A DNA stretch of 33,029 nucleotides from positions 1 to 33,029 of the forward strand of contig CADCIX010000025.1 in NCBI GenBank assembly GCA_902801565.1, given 5' to 3'. A model generated the notes under the pieces. It made no database searches, was not told where the DNA came from, and saw only the letters and a list, made by a program, of their open reading frames with translations. This stretch comes from an uncultured Veillonellaceae bacterium (GTDB taxonomy: Bacteria > Bacillota > Negativicutes > Selenomonadales > Selenomonadaceae). A program made the position numbers and the translations under genes. Positions 1 through 8,273 of this stretch are shown here, in pieces. The first letter of the stretch is position 1. Each line of letters starts with the position of its first letter.

Positions 1-12
1 CGTCCGCTCCAT
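1..12 (-). CDS. Start of an unidentified gene running off the left edge
   Basis: An ATG read on the minus strand at 12-10 opens a frame whose first codons are M-E-R-T before the window ends. It is preceded by a purine-rich ribosome binding site (GGAAGGAAAG, about 13-24) and by a very good promoter at 51-79. Nothing can be said of the product. The start is inferred from promoter plus RBS only; an untranslated RNA is the alternative. Confidence 0.4.
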
Positions 13-50
13 GCTTTCCTTCCAGGCGCTGTTTGCTGACGACTTGCATT

Positions 51-79
51 ATGTTACACGCTTTTTGCTCCTTTGTCAA
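51..79 (-). promoter_or_regulatory. Sigma-70 type promoter (TTGACA-17-TAACAT)
   Basis: On the minus strand the -35 TTGACA lies at 79-74 and the -10 TAACAT at 56-51 with a 17-base spacer. It lies just downstream of cobC and points to the left edge, so it should start a new transcript at about position 44 for the gene whose ATG is at 12. Confidence 0.7.
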
Positions 80-109
80 TACCTTTTTCCATTTTCTTCC
101 TCTATTTTT

Positions 110-724
110 TCACGAAGTCTTGAGCAGATGCGCTGTACTGTTCATAACCTCCACAGAACTCCATCCATCCTCGTAGCTGACGATATTGACCGCTGTGTTA
201 AATTGACGGATTGCCCAAAGATACTCCAAGGGCATATGCAGGGCACTGCAGAGAATTGTCCTCAGAATGGCACCATGGGCAACAACCGCTACAGTCTTTC
301 CGCTCTCCTGTGCAACGATATCCCGGACACGATGCATTGCCCTTTTCTGAAGATCCCCGAAACTTTCACCGTTCGGAATCAAAAGCCTGTCGGGATGCTC
401 CAGGAAATTCTCCATGGCCTCCGGCCATTGCGACACGATTTCCTCGTAAGTCAAGCCTTCCCAATCCCCAAAATTCAATTCACGAAACGCCGCTTCCGGC
501 TGAACCTCCAGCCCAAAGTGTTTTGCCACGCAGTCAGCCGTCACCATGGCCCGCTTCAAATCGCTGGCATAAATGGCATCCAGATGCTCCAAAGGGAAAT
601 TCTCCGCCAACAGCTTTGCCTGTTCCACACCTTCGGAAGAAAGTGCCACATCTGTCTGCCCCTGATACTTCCCGATGACATTCCATTCCGTCTGCCCATG
701 CCGGATAAAAACAATCCTCGTCAT
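110..724 (-). CDS. cobC: Histidine phosphatase, probable alpha-ribazole phosphatase CobC
   Basis: This is a 204-residue member of the histidine (phosphoglycerate mutase-like) phosphatase family. The RHG signature with the phosphorylated histidine is at residues 8-10, and the second catalytic histidine is in the VVAHG motif near residue 150; the acidic RELNFGDWEG segment is near 81-90. Family members of this size act on alpha-ribazole-5'-phosphate late in cobalamin nucleotide loop assembly, but others are general sugar phosphatases. The neighbour decides: the ATG follows the cobD stop by 3 bases, so the two are co-transcribed, and cobD belongs to the same pathway. The start at 724 has GGAG and AGGG upstream. 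The exact substrate is inferred from context. Confidence 0.75.
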   Translation of the reverse strand: MTRIVFIRHGQTEWNVIGKYQGQTDVALSSEGVEQAKLLAENFPLEHLDAIYASDLKRAMVTADCVAKHFGLEVQPEAAFRELNFGDWEGLTYEEIVSQWPEAMENFLEHPDRLLIPNGESFGDLQKRAMHRVRDIVAQESGKTVAVVAHGAILRTILCSALHMPLEYLWAIRQFNTAVNIVSYEDGWSSVEVMNSTAHLLKTS

Positions 725-727
725 ACC

Positions 728-1807
728 CTATCTCCCCCGATTCCCCATGATCTCCCGCCATGCTTCCATGAGCCGCAGGTTTTCTGCATGGCTGCGAATT
801 GCCATGCGGATATAGTTTTCATTCAAGAAAGGATAATTGCTGCAGTCTCTCAAAAGGATTCCCCTTTTTTTCATTTCCAACAGGATATACGCTGCCTCCA
901 TGCCCGTGCCACGCACATCTGCCAGCACAAAATTCACGCTTGGGGGAAATATCTTAAGGCCGGGAATGCAGTGCAATGCCTCCACAATGTACGCCTGTTC
1001 CTCCCAAAGCCACCAAAGGGTATTCCTTTGATAATCCGTGTCCGACAATGCCGCCACGCCTGCCTTTTGCGCCAGAAGATTCACATTCCAGACATCTTTC
1101 CCCTCCTCCATGCGCTTCACGATATCCGGCCTTGCCACCCCAAAGCCAAGGCGAAGCCCCGGCAGGGCATAAAATTTGGTCAAGGACTGCACGACAAACA
1201 GCCTTGGATACCTTTCCACAAGATGACGCAGGGTATATTTTTCCGCATCCTCCCGGAACTCCATAAAGGATTCATCGACCAGGAGCCACGTATTTCCATC
1301 TACACGGTCCAAAATCTTCTCCAGCACTTCCGCTGCAGTCAATGTCCCTGTAGGGTTGTTGGGATTGCCGACCACAATGCAGTCCACAGAATCTCCCAAC
1401 GCGCAAAGTTTTTCCAGTGGAAGCTGAAACCCATCTTCCGGCTTCATGAAAACATACTCCACATGAGAACCTGCTGCCAATGCCGCCCGCTCATAGTCAC
1501 TGAAGGCAGGCTGTGGCAGAAGTACCTTGGAGAACCTCATCATGCCGAAGAACAAATAAAAAAGTTCCGCCGCCCCATTCCCCAAAACAATCTCTTCTCG
1601 AGACAAACCATAATGGGATGCTATCGCTTCTTTTAATTCCCTGGCCTCAGTGTCAGGGTAATGCACCAAATCATCGATATGCTCCATGATGCATCTTCTC
1701 GTCTTGTCCGACAATCCCAAAGGATTGATATTGGCACTGAAATCCAGCCATTCCCCCTGCGAGAAAGATTCCCTGTATATGTCGCCACCATGACGAAAAC
1801 GCTCCAT
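728..1807 (-). CDS. cobD: Threonine-phosphate decarboxylase CobD
   Basis: CobD is a PLP enzyme of aminotransferase class I/II fold that decarboxylates L-threonine phosphate to (R)-1-amino-2-propanol phosphate, the aminopropanol arm of cobalamin. With the start at 1807 the protein has 359 residues, usual for the family. It opens with the HGG segment (6-8) typical of CobD, has GNPNNPTG at 148-155, the PLP-contacting D178 in LVDES and the Schiff-base lysine K211 in SLTKFYALPG. An in-frame ATG 15 bases upstream (1822) has a poorer ribosome binding site; GGGGGAT stands 7 bases before 1807. Histidinol-phosphate aminotransferase is the main alternative, but the cobC neighbour and the N-terminal HGG favour CobD. 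I saw no cobalamin riboswitch in the leader. Confidence 0.85.
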   Translation of the reverse strand: MERFRHGGDIYRESFSQGEWLDFSANINPLGLSDKTRRCIMEHIDDLVHYPDTEARELKEAIASHYGLSREEIVLGNGAAELFYLFFGMMRFSKVLLPQPAFSDYERAALAAGSHVEYVFMKPEDGFQLPLEKLCALGDSVDCIVVGNPNNPTGTLTAAEVLEKILDRVDGNTWLLVDESFMEFREDAEKYTLRHLVERYPRLFVVQSLTKFYALPGLRLGFGVARPDIVKRMEEGKDVWNVNLLAQKAGVAALSDTDYQRNTLWWLWEEQAYIVEALHCIPGLKIFPPSVNFVLADVRGTGMEAAYILLEMKKRGILLRDCSNYPFLNENYIRMAIRSHAENLRLMEAWREIMGNRGR

Positions 1808-1859
1808 GCCAATATCCCCCATATATCCGATATATCAACCACTGTAATTTCTTAATTAC

Positions 1860-1903
1860 ATTATAATGCATTGTCCAAATTATTATAACGCATTGTTCAA
1901 ATT
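1860..1903 (-). repeat. Tandem 22-bp repeat, each copy with a TATAAT box
   Basis: Bases 1860-1881 and 1882-1903 are two head-to-tail copies of a 22-base unit that differ at only two positions (1867/1889 and 1875/1897). On the minus strand each copy ends in TTATAAT, giving two -10 boxes 22 bases apart ahead of cobD. The unit is the inner half of the promoter module also found at 24309-24337 and 27939-27967. Confidence 0.75.
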
Positions 1904-1910
1904 TTGTCTT
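1882..1910 (-). promoter_or_regulatory. Promoter module copy 1, before cobD (AAGACA-17-TATAAT)
   Basis: On the minus strand the -10 TATAAT is at 1887-1882 and the -35 AAGACA at 1910-1905, spacer 17. The spacer has the same bases (AAATTTGAACAATGCGT) as the module before the retropepsin-like gene. Its -35 region sits in an interrupted palindrome, TTTTGTC-TTT-GACAAAA, that also holds the -35 of the divergent tRNA promoter. Confidence 0.6.
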
Positions 1911-1938
1911 TGACAAAACCGAAACAATTGCGTATAAT
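1910..1938 (+). promoter_or_regulatory. Consensus promoter of tRNA-Pro
   Basis: TTGACA at 1910-1915 and TATAAT at 1933-1938 are both perfect consensus hexamers with the ideal 17-base spacer. The tRNA begins 15 bases after the -10 box, which fits a start near 1945 and 5' processing by RNase P. Confidence 0.9.
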
Positions 1939-1952
1939 AATTCCATGTTTTA

Positions 1953-2029
1953 CGGGATGTAGCGCAGTTTGGTAGCGCACCTCGTTCGGGACGAGGGGGT
2001 CGCAGGTTCAAATCCTGTCATCCCGACCA
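1953..2029 (+). tRNA. tRNA-Pro (anticodon CGG)
   Basis: A complete cloverleaf can be drawn. The acceptor stem is CGGGATG (1953-1959) with CATCCCG (2019-2025). The D arm is GCGC/GCGC. The anticodon stem CCTCG/CGAGG encloses the loop TTCGGGA, with anticodon CGG at 1987-1989. The T arm has loop TTCAAAT, and CCA is encoded at 2027-2029. CGG reads the proline codon CCG. It is a single-gene unit with its own promoter and terminator, between two minus-strand operons. Confidence 0.95.
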
Positions 2030-2039
2030 TGAAAGTCAA

Positions 2040-2086
2040 GAGGCTGATGCCTGGAGCAATGCTCCGGCATCAGCCTCATATTTTTT
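2040..2086 (+). terminator. Rho-independent terminator after tRNA-Pro
   Basis: A 12-base arm at 2040-2051 (GAGGCTGATGCC) pairs perfectly with 2066-2077, and an inner GGAGC/GCTCC stem (2053-2057 with 2061-2065) caps it. Six T follow at 2081-2086. The hairpin may also stop galE transcripts from the other side, but no T run is present in that direction. Confidence 0.9.
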
Positions 2087-2098
2087 CACCATAAAGTG

Positions 2099-3088
2099 TC
2101 AATCGCCATAGCCGTCCGGATGCTTTCCATGCCAGTTCCACGCTGTGCCAATGACAGCTTCCACATCGGTATAGCGAGGCTTCCAGCCCAGCACCTTCCG
2201 GGCCTTCTCACTGGAGGCAATGAGCTGCGCAGGATCGCCTGCACGGCGCTCCCCGATTTCCACCTTGATTTCCCTGCCCGTGGCCTTCTTCGCCGACTCA
2301 ATCATCTCCTTGACAGAAAAACCTTGTCCATTGCCGAGATTAAAGATATTACTCTCCCCACCCTTGCGGAGATAATCCAAGGCCAGCACATGGGCATCTG
2401 CAAGGTCGATGACATGGATATAGTCGCGCAGGCAAGTACCATCCGGCGTATCATAGTCATCGCCAAAGACCGTGATATGGTCGCGCTTTCCCAAAGGCAC
2501 CTGCAGAATCAACGGAATAAGATGGGTCTCCGGATGATGGTCCTCGCCAATAGAGCCGTCATCCAATGCTCCCGCTGCATTGAAATAGCGCAGGGACACA
2601 TAGCGGATGCCATCGGCACGGCTCACCCATTTCATCATCTTTTCCATGATGAGTTTCGTTTCACCATAGGTATTGGTGGGCATTGTCTCATCATCTTCCA
2701 GTATGGGAACCCGCTTCGGCTCCCCATACACTGCTGCCGTGGAAGAGAAGACAATCTTGTCCACCTTGTGCCGCACCATGGCCTCCAGCAATACCTGCAT
2801 TCCATAGACATTGTTGTTGAAGTATTTGAGGGGTTTCTCCATGCTCTCCCCCACCAGGGAATTGGCAGCAAAATGAATCACCGCCTCAATATTTTCAGCT
2901 TCAAAGATCCTGTCGAGAACCGCAGCATCCCGGATATCTCCCTCATAAAATTTCGCCTTGGGATGAAGGGCGCCCCTATGGCCCGTCTGCAGATTGTCGA
3001 CGATAACGACCTCCTCGCCCTTTCCGATAAGCTGATGAACCGCATGGGAGCCAATGTAGCCCGCCCCGCCACATACCAAAACCGACAT
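2099..3088 (-). CDS. galE: UDP-glucose 4-epimerase GalE
   Basis: This 329-residue short-chain dehydrogenase-fold enzyme interconverts UDP-glucose and UDP-galactose using tightly bound NAD, in the cytoplasm, for galactose use and surface polysaccharide precursors. The NAD-binding glycine motif GGAGYIG is at 7-13, the catalytic serine/threonine stretch FSSTAAVYG at 114-122, and the YxxxK pair is Y141/K145 in YGETK. The length is normal for the family. The ATG at 3088 has AGGG/AAGGA upstream. It lies 57 bases after purD, with a hairpin terminator between them, so it may depend on read-through or on a promoter I could not identify. Confidence 0.93.
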   Translation of the reverse strand: MSVLVCGGAGYIGSHAVHQLIGKGEEVVIVDNLQTGHRGALHPKAKFYEGDIRDAAVLDRIFEAENIEAVIHFAANSLVGESMEKPLKYFNNNVYGMQVLLEAMVRHKVDKIVFSSTAAVYGEPKRVPILEDDETMPTNTYGETKLIMEKMMKWVSRADGIRYVSLRYFNAAGALDDGSIGEDHHPETHLIPLILQVPLGKRDHITVFGDDYDTPDGTCLRDYIHVIDLADAHVLALDYLRKGGESNIFNLGNGQGFSVKEMIESAKKATGREIKVEIGERRAGDPAQLIASSEKARKVLGWKPRYTDVEAVIGTAWNWHGKHPDGYGD

Positions 3089-3112
3089 GTCCTTCCCTCT
3101 TTTCTTCAGGAT

Positions 3113-3140
3113 AAAATAGGCCTCCTCAGAAGCCTATTTT
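3113..3140 (-). terminator. Hairpin terminator after purD
   Basis: The arms AAAATAGGC (3113-3121) and GCCTATTTT (3132-3140) are perfectly complementary, with a 10-base loop. On the minus strand the stem ends in TTTTA, as for a rho-independent terminator closing the pur operon just before galE. Confidence 0.7.
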
Positions 3141-3145
3141 TCACG

Positions 3146-4423
3146 TTATTTTTGACGTGCCAAGGCGCGATAGGCAATATCCTTTCGATAGAACGCATCC
3201 TCAAAAGCGATCCGCCCTACGCCCTCATAGGCGTGCTTCACCGCATCCTGAATGCTGTCCGCTTTCGCCACAACACCGAGCACTCGCCCGCCATTGGTGA
3301 CGATTTTCCCGTCTTTCCGTGCAGTACCGGCATGGAAGACGAGATTTCCGGCCTTCTTCGCCTCATCAAGGCCTGTGATTTCCTTTCCCTTGGCATAACT
3401 GCCTGGATAGCCGCCGGAGGCCATGACAACGCAAACCGCCGCCCCCTTGCTCCACTGGATATCCAGACTGCCCAAAGAACCCTCTGCACAAGCCAGCATG
3501 ATCTCCACAAGATCGCTCTCCAAAAGGGGCAGTACCACCTGCGTCTCGGGATCTCCAAACCGGGCATTGAATTCCACGACCTTGGGCCCCTCTTTCGTAA
3601 TCATGAGACCGGCGTAAAGGCAGCCCTTATAGGGGCGCCCCTCTGCTTTCATGGCCGAGATGGCAGGCTTCAATATCCTTTCCGTGGCCGCCTGGACCAT
3701 GTCCGGCGTCATGACGGGAGCCGGTGCATAAGTTCCCATGCCGCCGGTATTCGGCCCCTTGTCGCCATCATAGACGCGCTTGTGGTCCTGAGAGGATATC
3801 ATGGGAACAATGGTTTCCCCATCGGTAAAGGCCAGAAGAGAGGCTTCCTCTCCCTCCATGAATTCCTCGATGACAACGCGGCTGCCGGCCTGGCCGAAAG
3901 CCTTGTCCTCCATGATGTCGTCAACGGCGTGGAGTGCCTCCTCCAAGGTCATGGCAACGATGACCCCCTTGCCCGCCGCAAGACCGTCTGCCTTGACGAC
4001 GATGGGAGCGCCTTCCTTCTTCACATATTCCCGTGCAGCCGCCGCATCCGTAAACACTTCATATTTTGCCGTGGGAATGCCGTACTTCTTCATGAGGCCC
4101 TTGGAGAATGCCTTGGAGCCCTCGAGTTCTGCCGCCAATTTCGACGGGCCGAAAGCCTTGATGCCAGCTCCATTCAATGCATCCACAATCCCATTTGTCA
4201 AAGGAACTTCCGGTCCCACCACAACAAGGTCGATGGCTTTCTCCTTCGCCAGTTTCACCACCGCATCATTGTCCTCAATGGAAATGCCGCTGATGCACTC
4301 GGCGATATCTTCCATGCCCGGATTGCCGGGAACCGCATAAAGCTTTTCGCATTTGGGGCTCTGGGCGAGTTTCCATGCCAGCGTATGCTCGCGCCCGCCG
4401 CTTCCAATCACCAATAGTTTCAT
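3146..4423 (-). CDS. purD: Phosphoribosylamine-glycine ligase PurD (GARS)
   Basis: PurD is the ATP-grasp enzyme that joins glycine to phosphoribosylamine, the second step of de novo purine synthesis. The protein has 425 residues, as expected. It starts with the glycine-rich N-domain motif GSGGREHTLAWKL, has the ATP-grasp segment VVKADGLAAGKGV, the EEFMEGEE and SSQDHKRVYDGDKGPNTGGMG motifs, and FNARFGDPETQ near the ligand-binding end. Its ATG shares a base with the TAA of the preceding gene (TAATG), so translation is probably coupled. It is the last gene of the purF-M-N-H-D run and is followed by a terminator. Confidence 0.95.
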   Translation of the reverse strand: MKLLVIGSGGREHTLAWKLAQSPKCEKLYAVPGNPGMEDIAECISGISIEDNDAVVKLAKEKAIDLVVVGPEVPLTNGIVDALNGAGIKAFGPSKLAAELEGSKAFSKGLMKKYGIPTAKYEVFTDAAAAREYVKKEGAPIVVKADGLAAGKGVIVAMTLEEALHAVDDIMEDKAFGQAGSRVVIEEFMEGEEASLLAFTDGETIVPMISSQDHKRVYDGDKGPNTGGMGTYAPAPVMTPDMVQAATERILKPAISAMKAEGRPYKGCLYAGLMITKEGPKVVEFNARFGDPETQVVLPLLESDLVEIMLACAEGSLGSLDIQWSKGAAVCVVMASGGYPGSYAKGKEITGLDEAKKAGNLVFHAGTARKDGKIVTNGGRVLGVVAKADSIQDAVKHAYEGVGRIAFEDAFYRKDIAYRALARQK

Positions 4424-5016
4424 TATTTTTCCACCTGCTCCTTGAGGTAGTTCTGGATTGCCATATCATAATCCGCCGTATGGGCAAAGGCTTCCTTTGC
4501 GAGCTCCATGCGAAGCATGCCATTCACGCAGCCATCCTTTGCCACCATGGAAGCCACTTCATCGTAGCGAGAAGGATTCGTCACCACCGTGACGAACTTG
4601 AAATTCTTCGCCGCAGCGCGAATCATGGCTGGCCCGCCGATATCGATGTTCTCAATGGCCTCCGCCAGAGTCACATTCGGCTTCGCAATGGTCTCCTTGA
4701 AGGGATAGAGGTTCACTGCCACCAAATCAATCCCCGTGATCTTGTGCTCCTTCATCTCCCGCTGATGCTTCGGATTGTCGCGCACGGCAAGGATGCCCCC
4801 ATGGATATAGGGATTCAATGTCTTGACACGGCCATCCATGATCTCAGGGAAGCCCGTGACATCGCTGACATAGGTCACAGGCACCCCGGCCTCCTGAAGA
4901 GCCTTCATGGTGCCGCCCGTGGAGACGATTTCCACCCCTGCATCATGCAGCTTGCGGGCAAAATCCACCACACCGGTCTTGTCAGAAACACTGATAAGTG
5001 CACGTTTGATTTTCAT
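4423..5016 (-). CDS. purH: Stand-alone IMP cyclohydrolase (PurH N-terminal domain only)
   Basis: The 197 residues match only the N-terminal MGS-like IMP cyclohydrolase domain of bifunctional PurH. Visible are the opening [11 protein letters not shown], the STGGT motif, [14 protein letters not shown], and AVNLYPF followed by [16 protein letters not shown]. The frame stops cleanly after LKEQVEK, and purD starts on the same base, so the roughly 310-residue AICAR formyltransferase domain of ordinary PurH is absent and no remnant follows. The start is the ATG at 5016 (AAGGGG eight bases upstream); a GTG nine bases earlier lies inside that site. The enzyme closes FAICAR to IMP; the formyl transfer step must come from a separate gene outside this window. 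Such split PurH arrangements are known in some Clostridia. Confidence 0.9.
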   Translation of the reverse strand: MKIKRALISVSDKTGVVDFARKLHDAGVEIVSTGGTMKALQEAGVPVTYVSDVTGFPEIMDGRVKTLNPYIHGGILAVRDNPKHQREMKEHKITGIDLVAVNLYPFKETIAKPNVTLAEAIENIDIGGPAMIRAAAKNFKFVTVVTNPSRYDEVASMVAKDGCVNGMLRMELAKEAFAHTADYDMAIQNYLKEQVEK

Positions 5017-5034
5017 AACCAACACCCCTTAAAT

Positions 5035-5649
5035 TTATTGTTCGAGAATCCTTACATGACGGCCTTCCACCTTGAGTCTGCCCTCCACATAGAGCTGGAT
5101 GGCCTTGGGATAAATGATGTGCTCCTGTTCCAGCACCCGCGCCCCAAGGGTCTCCTCCGTATCATCATCCAGAACCGGAACAGTAGCCTGCAGGATGATG
5201 GGACCTGAATCCATGCCTTCATCGACGAAATGAACCGTGCAGCCGGAAATCTTCACGCCATAGGCCAATACATCGCGATGGGCATGGGCCCCGCCAAAAG
5301 ACGGAAGAAGGGCGGGATGGATATTCATGATGCGCCCGCTGTAGGCATGCACAAAATACGGGCTCAAGATTCTCATGAATCCCGCCAATATCACCAAAGT
5401 AACACCAGATGCCTCCAGTTCCGCAACCAGGACGCGTTCAAAGGATTCCCTGTCCTCGTATTCCTTGCGGTTCACGCAGACATTCCGGATGCCTGCCTTC
5501 CTTGCCCGCTCCAGTGCCATGACATCGGGCTTGTCCGTCAGCACGACGGCGATTTCCGCGTCCAGTTTCCCATCCGCAATCGCATCGATGATGGATTGCA
5601 GATCCGTTCCACGCCCGGAACAAAGGACACCCAACACTTCCTTAGCCAT
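5035..5649 (-). CDS. purN: Phosphoribosylglycinamide formyltransferase PurN
   Basis: PurN transfers the formyl group of 10-formyl-tetrahydrofolate to GAR, the third step of purine synthesis. The 204-residue length is usual. It has the N-terminal [12 protein letters not shown] phosphate-binding loop, the folate-site segment [11 protein letters not shown], the catalytic [10 protein letters not shown] (Asn and His), and the late Asp motif in [13 protein letters not shown]. Its ATG overlaps the end of purM by 8 bases, and the next gene begins 18 bases after its stop. Confidence 0.95.
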   Translation of the reverse strand: MAKEVLGVLCSGRGTDLQSIIDAIADGKLDAEIAVVLTDKPDVMALERARKAGIRNVCVNRKEYEDRESFERVLVAELEASGVTLVILAGFMRILSPYFVHAYSGRIMNIHPALLPSFGGAHAHRDVLAYGVKISGCTVHFVDEGMDSGPIILQATVPVLDDDTEETLGARVLEQEHIIYPKAIQLYVEGRLKVEGRHVRILEQ

Positions 5650-6694
5650 GGAACACGCCGCCTTTGATGGTCACATCATGGGAGCCCTTGACAACCTTGC
5701 CAATCTCATAGCAGACCTCCTGCCCGGACTTCAGATGTGCCTTGATTTTTTCCGCCTCATCCGCACCGGCAATGATGACCATGCCAATGCCCATGTTGAA
5801 GGTGCGGTACATTTCCCTCCATTCCACATTGCCCCACTCCTGCAGGAGCTTGAAAATCACAGGCATCTTCCATGCGTCAGCCTGAATTTCCACCGCCAGA
5901 TCCTCCGGCAATGCCCTGGGAATGTTATCGTAGAACCCGCCACCTGTAATATGCACCATCCCATGAATGTCGAACTTCTCAATGAGCGGCAGGCAAGACT
6001 TCGGGTAGAGTCTCGTGGGCGTCAGAAGTTCCTCGCCGATGGTCCTGCCCAATTCCTCAATGTACTCATCGCCCTTGAATCCCTTACGGTCAAAGACGAT
6101 CTTGCGCACAAGGGAATAGCCATTGGAATGCACCCCCGAGGAAGGAAGCCCCAAAAGCACATCTCCCTCCCTGACACGCGCACTGGTGATGAGTTTGGAT
6201 TTCTCCACAACCCCCACGGCAAATCCCGCAATATCGTATTCCCCATCAGGATAGAACCCGGACATCTCCGCCGTCTCCCCGCCGATGAGCGCACAGCCGG
6301 ATTCCTTGCAGGCACCGGCCACGCCCTTGACGACCTCTGCCACCTGCTCCGGCTTCAGCTTTCCCACAGCAAGGTAGTCCAGAAAGAAGAGCGGTTCTGC
6401 CCCCTGAACGAGAATATCATTGACACACATGGCAACGGCATCCTGCCCGATGGTGTCATGCTTGTCCAGCATAAAGGCAAGCCGCAGCTTCGTTCCCACA
6501 CCGTCCGTGCCGGAAACGAGAACCGGCTCCTTGTACTTGCCGCTGTTCAGCGCAAAAAGCCCGCCAAATCCCCCGAGATCGCCGAGAACCTCCGGGCGAT
6601 AGGTGGCCTTGACACTGTCCTTGATGAGCTTCACCGAGTAATTGCCGGCATCAATGTCCACACCGGCATCCCGATAGGTAAGCTTTTCTTCCAT
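5642..6694 (-). CDS. purM: Phosphoribosylformylglycinamidine cyclo-ligase PurM
   Basis: PurM is the ATP-dependent AIR synthetase that closes the imidazole ring. The chosen start at 6694 gives 350 residues, the usual size, and follows a near-perfect GGGAGGAG site; the longer open frame upstream only overlaps the end of purF. Recognisable are [12 protein letters not shown] at the N-terminus, the GTDGVGTKL motif at 62-70, [24 protein letters not shown], and [16 protein letters not shown]. It lies 13 bases after purF and overlaps purN, consistent with one polycistronic message. Confidence 0.95.
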   Translation of the reverse strand: MEEKLTYRDAGVDIDAGNYSVKLIKDSVKATYRPEVLGDLGGFGGLFALNSGKYKEPVLVSGTDGVGTKLRLAFMLDKHDTIGQDAVAMCVNDILVQGAEPLFFLDYLAVGKLKPEQVAEVVKGVAGACKESGCALIGGETAEMSGFYPDGEYDIAGFAVGVVEKSKLITSARVREGDVLLGLPSSGVHSNGYSLVRKIVFDRKGFKGDEYIEELGRTIGEELLTPTRLYPKSCLPLIEKFDIHGMVHITGGGFYDNIPRALPEDLAVEIQADAWKMPVIFKLLQEWGNVEWREMYRTFNMGIGMVIIAGADEAEKIKAHLKSGQEVCYEIGKVVKGSHDVTIKGGVFHG

Positions 6695-6707
6695 TTTCTC
6701 CTCCCGT

Positions 6708-8138
6708 TCAGCATTTCTTCCTCTGTTCAAAAACATATTTGTTCTTCCCCGCAGGGCTTTCCCCCTTGGCAACCGGATAGGCGCTGTTGAAGCAGGCATA
6801 GCACATGGATTCCGGGTTCGCATGGGTGAGGCTCTGCTTCAGCCCCTCCAAGGACAGGAAGTGCAGGGAATCCGCCTTGATGTACTGGCGAATCTCTTCC
6901 ACAGATTTCGTCGCCGCGATGAGTTCCTTGCGGATCGATGTGTCGATGCCATAGAAACAGGGATAGCCAATGGGCGGGGAACTGATGCACATATGAACTT
7001 CCTTCGCCCCCGCATGCCTGAGCATCCGCACGATCTTTCCGCTGGTGGTCCCCCGCACGATGGAATCGTCCACCAGGATGACGGATTTCCCCTCCACGAC
7101 GGCCCGTATCGGATTGAGTTTGAGCTTCACCGCCGTGTCCCGCATCTTCTGCGTCGGCTGGATGAATGTGCGCCCGATGTACCGGTTCTTGATGAGCCCT
7201 TCCATATAGGGAATGCCCGACTCGAAGGCATAGCCCGAGGCTGCGGTATTTCCGGAATCCGGCACGGAAATGACGATATCTCCCTTGAAGCCGCTCTCCC
7301 TTGCCAGGATGCGCCCCATCATGAAGCGGGCCTCATGGACGCTCTGCCCGTCAATCACCGAATCCGGACGGGCAAAATAGATGTACTCGAAAATACAGGA
7401 AGCCAGTTTCTCTCCAAAGGCAAACTTATAGGATTTCACCCCGGAATCATCGATGACCACCATCTCACCCGGCTCAACATCCCGCACAAAATCGGCTCCC
7501 ACAACATCCAGACCGCAGGTTTCCGACGAGAGGATCCACGTGCCATCATCCTGCTTTCCAAGGCAAAGGGGACGGAATCCCTGGGGATCTCTCGCGCCGA
7601 TAAGCTTGTCCTCCGTCATGATCGTCAGACAATACGCCCCCTTGATCTTCCGAAGGCTCTCCATGACCTTCCCCTCGATGGTCTCCTTCCGGGACCGGGC
7701 AATGAGGTTCACGAATACCTCGGAGTCAATGGTTGTCTGAAAGATGGTGCCCTGCTCCTCCAGCCCATGACGGATTTCCTCCGCGTTGGTCAGATTCCCG
7801 TTATGCGCCAGGGCGATCTTGCCACCGGAATAATTCACCATGAGGGGCTGGGTATTCGCCAACAGGCTGGAGCCCGTGGTGGAATACCTTACATGCCCAA
7901 TGGCAATGTACTGCCCATCCATATGGGGAAGCTGATGGCGAAAGACCTCATTCACAAGCCCCATGCCACGGCTCACGTCCATCCACGCGCCATCCGTGAT
8001 AGCAATCCCGGCGCTCTCCTGCCCGCGATGCTGCAAGGCATAAAGCCCGAGATACGTCATCTCAGATACATTCTCACTACGGGAATAGACGCCGTAAACG
8101 CCACATTCTTCCTTCCATTTGTTGTCAATATCATACAT
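6708..8138 (-). CDS. purF: Amidophosphoribosyltransferase PurF
   Basis: PurF makes phosphoribosylamine from PRPP and glutamine, the committed step of purine synthesis. The start at 8138 gives 476 residues. The catalytic N-terminal cysteine is C12 in EECGVYG, so an 11-residue propeptide must be removed, as in B. subtilis PurF. The PRPP loop is [14 protein letters not shown]. Cysteines at the places expected for the [4Fe-4S] cluster are present (ASCIFEY, HMCISSP and the C-terminal MCYACF), so this is the oxygen-sensitive B. subtilis type, not the E. coli type. The 135-base leader holds a purE terminator and an 8-bp palindrome (8187-8207); I found no convincing promoter there. Confidence 0.95.
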   Translation of the reverse strand: MYDIDNKWKEECGVYGVYSRSENVSEMTYLGLYALQHRGQESAGIAITDGAWMDVSRGMGLVNEVFRHQLPHMDGQYIAIGHVRYSTTGSSLLANTQPLMVNYSGGKIALAHNGNLTNAEEIRHGLEEQGTIFQTTIDSEVFVNLIARSRKETIEGKVMESLRKIKGAYCLTIMTEDKLIGARDPQGFRPLCLGKQDDGTWILSSETCGLDVVGADFVRDVEPGEMVVIDDSGVKSYKFAFGEKLASCIFEYIYFARPDSVIDGQSVHEARFMMGRILARESGFKGDIVISVPDSGNTAASGYAFESGIPYMEGLIKNRYIGRTFIQPTQKMRDTAVKLKLNPIRAVVEGKSVILVDDSIVRGTTSGKIVRMLRHAGAKEVHMCISSPPIGYPCFYGIDTSIRKELIAATKSVEEIRQYIKADSLHFLSLEGLKQSLTHANPESMCYACFNSAYPVAKGESPAGKNKYVFEQRKKC

Positions 8139-8186
8139 TGTTTTTCCTGTTTCTCCTGTCATCCATATACATGTACAGCAAACTCC

Positions 8187-8207
8187 GTGCGAAACGGTGT
8201 TTCGCAC
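8187..8207. repeat. Perfect 8-bp inverted repeat in the purF leader
   Basis: GTGCGAAA (8187-8194) is followed by CGGTG and TTTCGCAC (8200-8207). It sits about 50 bases ahead of the purF ATG and has no T run. It could be an operator, an mRNA hairpin or part of a dispersed palindromic repeat; nothing in this window tells these apart. Confidence 0.6.
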
Positions 8208-8243
8208 TGCGCCTTCGACTTGTGCTCGCTAAGATTTCATAGT

Positions 8244-8267
8244 AAAAAAGCGGCCCGAATGCGCCGC
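8244..8267 (-). terminator. Rho-independent terminator after purE
   Basis: On the minus strand GCGGC (8267-8263) pairs with GCCGC (8254-8250), followed at once by TTTTTT (8249-8244). It lies just after the purE stop, so purE may be made mostly on its own short transcript, or the hairpin attenuates entry into purF. Confidence 0.75.
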
Positions 8268-8273
8268 GCAGCA

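Noticed and set aside
11..1636. Open frame of 541 codons on the plus strand
   Set aside because: Antisense to cobC and cobD, which have clear catalytic motifs.
1823..1952. Cobalamin riboswitch before cobD
   Set aside because: The leader is only about 70 bases from the nearest -10 and lacks a B12-box-like sequence.
3142..3159. CACGT/ACGTG hairpin as a second purD terminator
   Set aside because: Five pairs only and it includes the purD stop codon; the stronger hairpin at 3113-3140 explains termination.
2096..4417. Open frame of 773 codons on the plus strand
   Set aside because: Antisense to galE and purD; it passes through the terminator between them, so it cannot be a gene.
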